The notes: generated by a model not told the origin, from the sequence alone. A stretch of DNA of 6,716 nucleotides from Kiritimatiellia bacterium (GCA_017959645.1 JAGDAE010000230.1:1-6716), one strand, 5' to 3'; counted from the stretch's first letter, positions 1-6,435 are shown. Program-made: numbers and translations.

Positions 1-807
1 GAAAAATCCGCGCCAGCTGAACGGATGGTAGACATTGTTGCACAGCCCCCACGGATCGTACCCCTTCTTCCCGTTCGGATACTGGCCCTTGAACGGACGG
101 TTCTTCGCGGTCGACAGCCAAGCGTCCCAGTCGAGAGTGTCCGGAACCGCGTCCGCCTCGCCGAACGTGGCCTCGGCGGCCATCCTGCCCTGCGGCCACA
201 CCGGACGGTTGGTCCATACGTGCACTTCCCTGACGTCGCCGAGAATGCCGGAATTGAGTACCTCCACTCCGCGTCTGAAGCCCTGCAGAGAACTTCCCTG
301 GTTGCCCATCTGGGTGACGACGTTGTAGTCTTTCGCCGTCTTTCCGAAGTAGTCGAGCTCCCACAGCGTCCTGACGAGCGGCATCTGCACGTAGACGTGT
401 ATGCCCATCTTCATCGCGGCGATCGCGATCGGCGCGTGGGTATGGTCGGTCGTCGAAACCGTCATCGCGTCGATTCCGAGAACGCCGGCGTCGTCGAGCA
501 GGCGGCGGTAGTCGGTGTAGAAGGGAATCTTGGCGAGATCCTGCCCGAAATCGGCTCCGTCGTGCGTCGCTTCGGCGACGTTCTTGAGCGTATTGCGGTC
601 GCAGTCGCAGAGCGCGACGATCTCCGCCTTGCCCGAAAGCACCATCGGCATCCAGTCGCTGAAACCCTTGCCCCAGATTCCGACCGCCGCGAGGCGTATC
701 TTGCCGCCTTTGTAGTGCGGCTTGCGCGAGAGGCATCCGCAGGCACCCAACGCCGCCAGACCGGCGACGCCGCGTATGAATCCCCTTCTCGACGAATTGA
801 TGTGCAT
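1..807 (-). CDS. Gfo/Idh/MocA family oxidoreductase-like protein, Tat/lipoprotein signal, 3' end cut by window edge
   Basis: 269 residues are visible and the C-terminus lies beyond the left edge. The N-terminus reads MHINSSRRGFIRGVAG, a twin-arginine signal, followed by a hydrophobic stretch ending in LGAC (C23). This could be a lipobox, so export by Tat with lipid anchoring is likely. A Rossmann fold follows, with VGIWGKG near residues 42-48, CDCDR at 67-71, and a TTDHTHAPIA segment near 119-128 that matches the substrate/cofactor loop of this family. At the place of the catalytic motif (EKP, or QKP in planctomycete/verrucomicrobial relatives) the sequence is VQMPL (140-144), so the conserved lysine is methionine. 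The DWDAWL segment (225-230) is typical of the Tat-exported subgroup. The start is supported by GAGGAG (815-820) seven bases upstream. It lies 36 bp after the DUF1080 gene and is probably the last visible cistron of the operon. Catalytic activity is doubtful because of the K-to-M change; family membership is secure. Confidence 0.9.
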   Translation of the reverse strand, partial: MHINSSRRGFIRGVAGLAALGACGCLSRKPHYKGGKIRLAAVGIWGKGFSDWMPMVLSGKAEIVALCDCDRNTLKNVAEATHDGADFGQDLAKIPFYTDYRRLLDDAGVLGIDAMTVSTTDHTHAPIAIAAMKMGIHVYVQMPLVRTLWELDYFGKTAKDYNVVTQMGNQGSSLQGFRRGVEVLNSGILGDVREVHVWTNRPVWPQGRMAAEATFGEADAVPDTLDWDAWLSTAKNRPFKGQYPNGKKGYDPWGLCNNVYHPFSWRGFF

Positions 808-814
808 CAGTTTT

Positions 815-820
815 CTCCTC
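815..820 (-). promoter_or_regulatory. Ribosome binding site of the third oxidoreductase gene
   Basis: GAGGAG on the minus strand, seven bases before the ATG at 807. It is the best Shine-Dalgarno match in the window and fixes the start that yields the twin-arginine signal. Confidence 0.8.
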
Positions 821-843
821 TTGGTTTTGTTAGTGCGTTTGTT

Positions 844-1938
844 TCACTTTATGAGGATTTCTTCCCCGTAAATTCCGTTGCGTACCAGCACGCCGAGCGC
901 ATTGTTGACGTCGCCGGTTTCGGCGGCGTCGCCGTGGTTGCGGCGGTATGCGTCGAGCGCGCCGGCGAACGCCTTCGCCCACTCGCCCTCGTTCGCGTAC
1001 GAGACGACCTCCGCGAGCGCCTTGACGTTTTCGGCGGTGCCTGCCGACGGGTCGGCGATTTTCGCGAAGAGCTTTCCGGCGGTCTCGCGCCTGAGTTTCA
1101 TGACCTCGCCTTCGTCGGCCGCGAGCGCCGAGTGCGTGCGGTTGTCCCAGCGTGACGGTATTTCCCGCAGCCAGATGTTGCGGAACTCGACGTGGCAACC
1201 GTGGTCCTGCAGACCGAACGGCAGCTTCGTCGCGTGCGGAGCGAGCGGCCTTCTCGTGCAGTGGGTCGAAAGCCCCTCCATCTCCCAATGGTCCTGCACG
1301 AGTACCCCGTTGAAAAACACCGTCACGCTGCCGGGGTGCAGAAGCGTCTCGCCGTCCCACACCGGCTGGTGGAAGACGATGTCGTAGACCTGCCACTCTC
1401 CGGGCTTTCTCGCCGGATTGACCATCGGCGGATTCTCGGCGTAGACCGCCGCCGCCTGTCCGTCGGCGTAGTTGTCGACATACTCGCAGGTCCCCTCCGC
1501 TTCGGCGCTCGTCCAATACGACTCCATCACCTGGATTTCGTAGCTCCCCATCAGGAAGACACCAGAATTGCCGCGCATCTGCGGACCCTGGTCGTCGAAT
1601 ATCCTCTCGGGGTCGTGACGGTATTCGACATGGAGCTGGCAGTCGCCGAAAGACTGCCTGGTCCTTATCCCGCTCCAGTCCTGCGACGGATGGAAGAACC
1701 CTTCTTCCGAATATTTCCACGTCGTCTCGCCGCCGTTGTCGGCGCACCAGTTCTTCTCGAACGATTCCCTGGTTCCGTCGAAAAGGCGTATCGCGTCGGA
1801 CGGCGCGGAACCCGGACAGCACCCGGGTTCCACTTTGTGTGGCTTCGGGCGGTTCCAGTCGTGTACCGCCCACGCGTGTTTGGCGTCGGGAGTGTCTCCG
1901 TAGAGCGCGGCGAACAGCAGCGCCGTCGAAATAGTCAT
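844..1938 (-). CDS. DUF1080 / 3-keto-disaccharide hydrolase domain protein
   Basis: A 364-residue protein. Residues about 48-258 form the DUF1080 domain (concanavalin-like jelly roll, Pfam 3keto-disac_hyd). Family marks are IRLFDG (50-55), FGDCQLHVEYR (97-107), GNSGVFLMGSYEIQVMES (123-140), GEWQVYDIVF (180-189), FFNGVLVQD (208-216) and the closing LQDHGCHVEFRNIWLR (243-258). Residues about 270-364 look helical and are not part of the domain. Characterised members act on 3-keto-glycosides made by Gfo/Idh/MocA enzymes, which fits the neighbours; the exact reaction here is inferred. The N-terminus (TISTALLFAALYG) is hydrophobic but lacks basic residues, so it is only a weak signal peptide. The start at 1938 is chosen because GGAG (1947-1950) lies eight bases upstream. 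An ATG at 1944, which forms an ATGA overlap with the upstream stop, has that site only two bases away and would add two residues. Confidence 0.9.
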   Translation of the reverse strand: MTISTALLFAALYGDTPDAKHAWAVHDWNRPKPHKVEPGCCPGSAPSDAIRLFDGTRESFEKNWCADNGGETTWKYSEEGFFHPSQDWSGIRTRQSFGDCQLHVEYRHDPERIFDDQGPQMRGNSGVFLMGSYEIQVMESYWTSAEAEGTCEYVDNYADGQAAAVYAENPPMVNPARKPGEWQVYDIVFHQPVWDGETLLHPGSVTVFFNGVLVQDHWEMEGLSTHCTRRPLAPHATKLPFGLQDHGCHVEFRNIWLREIPSRWDNRTHSALAADEGEVMKLRRETAGKLFAKIADPSAGTAENVKALAEVVSYANEGEWAKAFAGALDAYRRNHGDAAETGDVNNALGVLVRNGIYGEEILIK

Positions 1939-1940
1939 TG

Positions 1941-3137
1941 TCATATCTCCAGTATGGTCTTTCCGGTCTTGCGAGACTCTTCGGCCAGAAACGCAATCTT
2001 GTGCGAACCGAGCGCGGCGTCGAGTATCGCGGTGTACCGTTCGGGCGAGGCCGATCTCACCAGTTTTACGAATTCGGTCATGATCTCCCGGTCGCCGCCT
2101 CCGTGGTGCCCAGTCTGCTGCGGAATTATCGTCGTCGAGTCGCCGAGGAACGGCATGATCTCGATCTTGCGTTCGTCTGCGATGACCTCGCCGCGCGTTC
2201 CGTAGAAATGGGTTACCCGGTTGCGCTGCTGCGAATAGCTTTCCATCTCGAGTATGATGGTCAGCCCCCCGTCGTATTCCATGAGAACCGTCTGGTGGTC
2301 GACGGAATCGTTGCCGCACGCGTACACGCACCTTCCGTAGGGCGAGGTCTCGATCATCTTCAGTATCGCCTCGTCCGATTCGTCGGCGAAGTGGTACCTG
2401 AGGTCCGTGCGCTCGTAGTACACCTTGTAGGCGTCGAACGCGCACTTCTCGCGCACGCCGTCCGGACAGTCTTTGCAACGGTCGGCGGCGCCTTTCGGCT
2501 TGTTCTCAGGCCGCCAGTGCATGAGCGAGCCGAAGCTCGAGATCTTCTTGCACGCCTTGCCCTTGGTCCACCATTCGATCAGGTCGAAGTCGTGGGTGCA
2601 CTTGTTGACGAGCATCCCCGTGCCTTTGCTCTCGACCGACCAGTTGCCGCGGCAGTATGCGTGCGACGCCTTGCCGTACGAGATCGCCGCCAGATGGTGG
2701 ACGCTCGTCAGTTCGCCGATTATCCCCGACGCGATCACCTCGCGCAGCTTCTTGTAGAACGGGGCGAAACGCAGAACGTAGCCGGTAAGGACCAGTTTCC
2801 TCGCCTTGACCTGCGCCGCGCGTATCGCCTCGCATTCCTGCCAGGTGCACCCGATAGGCTTTTCGAGCAGCACGTGGTATCCCTTCTCGAGCGCCTTGAC
2901 TACCGCCGGATAGTGCAGACGGTCGGGAAGCGAGATGATGACCGCGTCCGCCTCGGTACCCGACTCGAGCGCCGCATCCCAGCTTTTCCAGGTCGGATAG
3001 CCGGCGTCCACGGGGAATTCCGCCACCGGGTCGGCCAGCCCCGCGATCTCGAAATCGCCGGGATGCGTCGAGGCATACGCGGCGTATGCCCTGCCGCGTA
3101 TGCCGTAGCCCAGAATTAGGGCCTTGACCGGTTTCAT
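1941..3137 (-). CDS. Gfo/Idh/MocA family oxidoreductase, cytoplasmic, cysteine-cluster subgroup
   Basis: A 398-residue protein beginning MKPVKALILGYGIRGRAYA. It has no signal sequence, so it should act in the cytoplasm. The N-terminal Rossmann domain holds GYGIRG (10-15), the acidic end of beta-2 (LADP, 34-37), SLPDRLHYP (69-77), and the catalytic LEKPIG (91-96). The C-terminal domain carries VNKCTHDFDLIEWW (177-190), where H182 is the likely general acid/base. A cysteine cluster C221-x2-C224-x7-C232 is followed by AFDAYKVYY; this cluster recurs in one branch of the family and may bind a metal or be structural. GHHGGGD (343-349) is a second metal-like or loop motif. The reaction is probably NAD(P)-dependent oxidation or reduction of a sugar or inositol hydroxyl; the substrate is unknown. 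Its start codon shares one base with the TGA of the preceding gene, and its TGA sits at the start of the DUF1080 gene. GGGAG (3149-3153) lies 11 bases before the ATG. Confidence 0.93.
   Translation of the reverse strand: MKPVKALILGYGIRGRAYAAYASTHPGDFEIAGLADPVAEFPVDAGYPTWKSWDAALESGTEADAVIISLPDRLHYPAVVKALEKGYHVLLEKPIGCTWQECEAIRAAQVKARKLVLTGYVLRFAPFYKKLREVIASGIIGELTSVHHLAAISYGKASHAYCRGNWSVESKGTGMLVNKCTHDFDLIEWWTKGKACKKISSFGSLMHWRPENKPKGAADRCKDCPDGVREKCAFDAYKVYYERTDLRYHFADESDEAILKMIETSPYGRCVYACGNDSVDHQTVLMEYDGGLTIILEMESYSQQRNRVTHFYGTRGEVIADERKIEIMPFLGDSTTIIPQQTGHHGGGDREIMTEFVKLVRSASPERYTAILDAALGSHKIAFLAEESRKTGKTILEI
1946..1950 (-). promoter_or_regulatory. Ribosome binding site deciding the DUF1080 start
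   Basis: GGAGA on the minus strand lies inside the last codons of the upstream oxidoreductase gene. It is spaced eight bases from the ATG at 1938 but almost touches the ATG at 1944, so it favours the former start and suggests translational coupling to the upstream gene. Confidence 0.6.
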
Positions 3138-4669
3138 CAGACGACGATCTCCCATCCGTTGCGGTATTCGGAACGCCTCAGCCACGCCTCGTCGCCGGTG
3201 CCGTTGGCGAAGCGCATGTTGGGCCCGTCCCATTCGAATCCGGTGTCGTAGATGTAGCTGAGGTTGCAGAGCGAGCAAAGCGTCGCGCCGCGTCCGCCGA
3301 CCTCGGCGGGCGAGATGGTCATCTCGCGGCTCTCGACGCACTCGCAGAAGTTCTGCACCTGGTTGGGGCTCTTGTAGAGGCGTACGGGGCACTTGGCCTC
3401 GTCGTCGATGCCGAAGTGCTTCGTGAGCTTTTCGATCGCCGCATCGAGGAGATTGTCGACCTTGACCGTCGCGTCGGTGCCGTAGTCGGCGCCGATCGAC
3501 TGGGCGACAATGTCGCCCGCGCGGTAGGTCGCGTTGGCGATCTGGTCGCGGATCTCGGCAGTCGGCTTCGTGACGCCGGAGCCGTCGTTCCACTGCCAGA
3601 CGGCGATCTTGCCGCGGTTGACGGCGACGATGCCCTTGGTGCCGTAGAAGATCGTCCCCCAGACGCCGAAGGGACCGTGCTGAAGCTCGATGTCATCGCC
3701 GGTCTTCTTGTCCCTGAAGAGCATCTTCATGCCGCACTGACGGCGGCCGCCGTGCAGAAGATTGACCGAATACTTCGAGGTCGAGCAGATCGCCTTGTAC
3801 GGGCCGTCGTCATCCATATCGAGGCCCCACTGGGCGATGTCGAGGTGATGGGCGCCCCAGTCGCCGTTGAGACCGAGCGCGATATCGTCGTCGAAGCGCC
3901 AGAACATCGGATAGAACTGGTTCACGCCGCGCGGAGCGAGCATGTCGGAATACGGGCGCTGCTTGGCCGGGCCGAGCCACATATCCCAGTCGACATTTTC
4001 ATTCGGCGCACCTTCGGCTGCGGCGTTGTTCGGGTCGTCGAAGAAGCGGAGCGGATGCGAGGTGCCGCCGAGCTTGTCGCCGTCGCTGCCGTAGTTCGCG
4101 TCGACGTATTTGACGTCGCCGATGAAGCCGTTCCTGACGATCATGACCGCGGTGTAGAATTCCTTCCAGCTGCGCTGCATGGAGCCGGTCTGGAACACGC
4201 GGCCGTACTTCTTCTGCGCCGCGATTACCTTGCGCGCCTCGTCGACCGAGAAGGTCAGGGGCTTTTCGCAGTAGACGTCCTTGCCGTGCTTCATCGCCTC
4301 GACGCAGAGGTAGGCGTGCCAGTGGTCGGGCGTCGCGATGCAGACCGCGTCGATCATCGGATCGTTCATGATGTCGCGGAAGTCGGCGACCGCCTTGCAG
4401 TTCTTGTTGCCGTAACGCTCGTTGACCTGATTGGCGGCGAATTCCACCCGCTCGCGATCGCAGTCGCAGACGGCGACGATCTCGACGGTCGGCTGGTCGA
4501 GGAACTGGGGAATCAGCGCGTTCCTCATCTGGATGCCGCACCCGATCATCGCGTAGCGGCGCTTTTCTCCCGGCTTGAGCGCCCTCGCGCCTATCTTGTT
4601 CGTCGCGCAGCCGGCGAACGCGGCGGCTGCCGTAGAGCCGAGAATGAAACTCCTGCGGTTGATCTTCAT
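3137..4669 (-). CDS. Gfo/Idh/MocA family oxidoreductase with Tat signal (exported, possible lipoprotein)
   Basis: A 510-residue protein. MKINRRSFILGSTAAAAFAGC is a twin-arginine signal (R5-R6) ending in FAGC (C21), an imperfect lipobox, so the mature enzyme should sit in the periplasm, perhaps lipid-anchored. The Rossmann domain has IGCGIQMRN (42-50), CDCDRERV (68-75), IATPDHWHA (111-119) and the catalytic CEKPL (134-138). The third glycine of GxGxxG is methionine (M48). VDWDMWLGP (226-234) and NGDWGAHHLDIAQWGL (268-283) mark the long exported subgroup common in Planctomycetes and Verrucomicrobia, where 430-510 residues is usual. A pre-folded, cofactor-loaded enzyme would explain Tat export. 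The likely role is oxidation of a sugar unit before cleavage by a DUF1080 partner; the substrate is unknown. AAGGAAAG about 11 bases upstream supports the start. The gene follows the M18 peptidase gene by 40 bp and its stop overlaps the next start (TGATG). Confidence 0.95.
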   Translation of the reverse strand: MKINRRSFILGSTAAAAFAGCATNKIGARALKPGEKRRYAMIGCGIQMRNALIPQFLDQPTVEIVAVCDCDRERVEFAANQVNERYGNKNCKAVADFRDIMNDPMIDAVCIATPDHWHAYLCVEAMKHGKDVYCEKPLTFSVDEARKVIAAQKKYGRVFQTGSMQRSWKEFYTAVMIVRNGFIGDVKYVDANYGSDGDKLGGTSHPLRFFDDPNNAAAEGAPNENVDWDMWLGPAKQRPYSDMLAPRGVNQFYPMFWRFDDDIALGLNGDWGAHHLDIAQWGLDMDDDGPYKAICSTSKYSVNLLHGGRRQCGMKMLFRDKKTGDDIELQHGPFGVWGTIFYGTKGIVAVNRGKIAVWQWNDGSGVTKPTAEIRDQIANATYRAGDIVAQSIGADYGTDATVKVDNLLDAAIEKLTKHFGIDDEAKCPVRLYKSPNQVQNFCECVESREMTISPAEVGGRGATLCSLCNLSYIYDTGFEWDGPNMRFANGTGDEAWLRRSEYRNGWEIVV

Positions 4670-4709
4670 CTTGTCGTCTTTCCTTTCGTGTTTGGATGTG
4701 ATGTCAAAA

Positions 4710-6035
4710 TCAGTCTCTCAAGTACGCGCTGTACGCCTTGTACGTCTCGTGGCAGTCGGTCTTCGAGGCCAGCTCCCACGGGGCATGCATGTTGAGAAGC
4801 GGCGTGCCGAAGTCGAGAACCCTCATCCCGAAGCGCGCCATGTACTGCGATATCGTCCCGCCGCCGCCCTTCTCCATCCTCCCGAGCTCGGCCATCTGCC
4901 ACTTCACGCCGTTCCCGTCCATGATCCGGCGTATCTCGGCCACGAACTCGGGCGAGCAGTCGCTCGCGCCCCCCTTCGACGTGCCGCCGGTGTATTTCGA
5001 CGCGCACGGACCTTTGTGGAACGCCGCCGAATTGCCGGTCGAGTCCACGTCGGGGAAATGCGGGTCGGCTACCGCCGTCACGTCGGCCGAGAGCATCGAA
5101 CTCTTCTCCAGCGCACGGCGGACCATTATGTCGCGCGGCGATCTCTCCTGCCGCTCGATCATCTCCGCCACCGTGTTCTCGAAAAAGCTCGACTGCATGC
5201 CGGTCGAACCCATCGAGCCGATCTCCTCCTTGTCGCACATCAGTATCGCCGCCGTGACGGACGGTTTGCCCTTCGCCGCGTCGAGAAGCGCCGACAGCGC
5301 CGCGTACGAGCATACCCTGTCGTCGTGGCCGTAGCCGGCGATCAGCGAGCGGTCGAGCCCGACTTCGCGCGGCTTGCCGGCGGGCACGATCTCGAGCTCG
5401 GCGCTCATCAGATCGTCTTCGCTTATCCGGTATTTCTTCTTCAGGTGCTTGACGAGTCCTTCCTTCTTGTCGTCGAGCGTCCACGCGAAAACGTCCAGAT
5501 CCTCCGCCGGGAAGAACTCCGAAAGCTTCTTCTTCTCCTGGTCCTTGCCCAGATGCGGCAGTATGTCGCTTATCATGAACACCGGGTCGCCGTCCGCGTC
5601 GCCGACCGCGATCTCGGCCTTCGTCCCGTCCTTGCGCACAACCGTCCCGTACAGCGCCAGCGGCAGCGTGAGCCACTGGTACTTCTTTATCCCCCCGTAG
5701 ATGTGGCAGTCGAAATAGACGTATCCGCCCTTCTAGTAGAGCGGCTTCGGCTTGAGATCGAGACGCGGCGCGTCGGTATGCCCGCCGACGATCTTCATCC
5801 CCGCCGCGGCGATCGGACGCGATCCCACGACCGCCGCCATCAGCGTGCGGTCTTCGCAGCCGCGGTACACCTTGTCCCCGCTTTTCAGCGACTTGAAGCC
5901 GTCGAGCGGACGGAACCCGCACTTTTCGAGCAGGCGCACGCTCTCTTTGTAGCTTCTCCTGGCCGTCTTCGCGACGCCGAGATACCGCATGTACCCGTCG
6001 CAATATTCGGCCATCTGCCTATATTTGATTTTCAT
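4710..6035 (-). pseudogene. M18 family aminopeptidase, complete but with an in-frame TAG at codon 101
   Basis: Read through the TAG at 5733-5735, the frame gives 441 residues, the normal length for M18 (aspartyl/leucyl) aminopeptidases, which are cytoplasmic, dodecameric, dinuclear zinc enzymes. Metal and catalytic residues all appear: H86 in GGHTDAPRLDL, D238/D239 in GYGHDDRV, E270-E271 in CDKEEIGS, D318 in LSADVTAV, and H417 in LLNMHAPWE. The amber codon falls between PKPLY and KGGYVYFDCHIYGGIKKYQW, a conserved stretch, and no frameshift accompanies it. A restart at the GTG at 5639 would lack H86 and could not be active. It may be a recent nonsense mutation, a sequencing error, or a readthrough/recoded TAG; the rest shows no decay. 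The start at 6035 has no Shine-Dalgarno sequence and lies right behind a promoter; ATG at 6014 is an alternative. The downstream oxidoreductase gene follows after 40 bp. Confidence 0.85.
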
Positions 6036-6042
6036 TAGGACA

Positions 6043-6072
6043 ATTATACCAAAATTTGCGCCGTTACATCAA
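6043..6072 (-). promoter_or_regulatory. Sigma-70-type extended -10 promoter of the peptidase/oxidoreductase operon
   Basis: On the minus strand the -35 element is TTGATG (6067-6072), followed by an 18-base spacer and a perfect TATAAT (6043-6048) preceded by TGG, making an extended -10. Only seven bases separate TATAAT from the ATG at 6035, so transcription should begin at or next to the start codon and give a leaderless or nearly leaderless mRNA. Confidence 0.75.
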
Positions 6073-6232
6073 GTGTGTTTTTCTACCGCGCGGTTCAAGA
6101 CGCCGCAAGGCATCGAAGTAGGAGGTTGGAAGTCGTTTGCATTATCTCCTTCCGGTTGCTGTTGAAGCCCCTTGCGAGTGCTGCAATACCCCACCAGAGG
6201 AATCAAAAAACTCCACAAGGGGAGCATTGGTG

Positions 6233-6263
6233 TTCCTTAAAGTTCCCTAAGTTCCCAATTCCC
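6233..6263 (-). repeat. Cluster of four GGGAA(C)-type short repeats
   Basis: Read on the minus strand, GGGAA, GGGAAC, GGGAAC and GGAAC follow each other at steps of 7, 9 and about 10 bases, separated by TT, TTA and TTTAA-like spacers. The near-helical spacing would suit a repeated protein-binding site. It lies about 165 bases upstream of the -35 element. Function unknown. Confidence 0.55.
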
Positions 6264-6327
6264 ATGGGGACACTTGCACTGCGAAGCAAATTTGCGCGTT
6301 CACGATGGAGTTTTGGGAACTTTGGAA
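6233..6327. repeat. Imperfect inverted repeat, arms 6233-6247 and 6315-6327
   Basis: The left arm TTCC-TT-AAAGTTCCC pairs with the right arm GGGAACTTTGGAA over 13 bp with a two-base bulge. The arms are 67 bases apart, with a smaller palindrome (CCCATGGG, 6261-6268) between them. It could be a binding-site pair, a folded RNA, or a small inverted-repeat element. No flanking target duplication was seen. Confidence 0.5.
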
Positions 6328-6345
6328 TCGCTAGTGATATAATGG

Positions 6346-6385
6346 AAAAAAAGAGAGAGAATATCTTTCATTCTTCTCTCTCTTT
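6346..6385 (-). terminator. Rho-independent terminator of the LamG-like gene
   Basis: A perfect 12-bp stem (AAAGAGAGAGAA at 6350-6361 with its complement at 6374-6385) and a 12-base loop. On the minus strand the stem runs into a T tract (seven T at 6352-6346). The orientation fits termination of the gene that stops at 6492, about 107 bases upstream. The stem is A/G-U/C rich rather than GC rich, so its strength is uncertain. Confidence 0.75.
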
Positions 6386-6393
6386 CAGGTCAC

Positions 6394-6435
6394 GCCAAAA
6401 TTCCCGAAGTCATGGAAACTTTACGGGAATTTGGC
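6394..6435. repeat. Strong hairpin between the LamG-like gene and its terminator
   Basis: GCCAAAATTCCCG (6394-6406) pairs with CGGGAATTTGGC (6424-6435) over 12 bp with one bulged A. An inner AAGT/ACTT pair (6407-6410 with 6418-6421) extends it. No T tract follows directly on the minus strand, so it is not a classical terminator. It may protect the 3' end of the mRNA, or be part of the GGGAA-containing repeats to its left. Confidence 0.65.

Larger units (their letters stand above)
6073..6345. other. Noncoding spacer with repeats and dyads
   Basis: No convincing gene lies here on either strand. The stretch sits between the terminator of the right-hand gene and the promoter of the peptidase operon and is less GC-rich than the genes. 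It holds a 7-bp inverted repeat (CCCCTTG at 6168-6174 with CAAGGGG at 6216-6222), a GGGAAC repeat cluster (6233-6263) and its inverted copy (6315-6327). Regulation of the operon is a possible role, with no direct evidence. Confidence 0.6.

Noticed and set aside
25..1155. Long plus-strand reading frame opposite the third oxidoreductase and the DUF1080 gene
   Set aside because: Arg/Val/Leu-rich composition without any recognisable motif. It lies antisense to two genes with clear family motifs and is a GC-bias shadow. The same holds for plus-strand frames at 1192-2205, 1938-3119, 3416-4795 and 4575-6038.
4702..4707. TTGACA on the minus strand between the peptidase and oxidoreductase genes, a possible internal promoter
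   Set aside because: No -10-like sequence occurs at 16-19 bases downstream; that position is occupied by the purine-rich ribosome site.
5640..5732. The part after the TAG as a separate gene starting at the GTG at 5639
   Set aside because: The sequence just before that GTG (5732-5640) still encodes conserved M18 residues in frame. A product starting there would lack H86, and no ribosome site precedes it.
6168..6222. CCCCTTG / CAAGGGG inverted repeat as a terminator or riboswitch
   Set aside because: Only 7 bp with a loop of over 40 bases and no T tract on either side; too weak to name.
6324..6335. GGAATCGCTAGT resembles a conserved 16S rRNA segment
   Set aside because: The match is about 12 bases and the flanks do not continue as rRNA, so chance or a trivial resemblance is likely.
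6036..6345. CRISPR array or tRNA in the noncoding stretch
   Set aside because: The repeats are 5-9 bases with very short spacers, and no cloverleaf pairing or TTCRANY-type loop in proper context was found.
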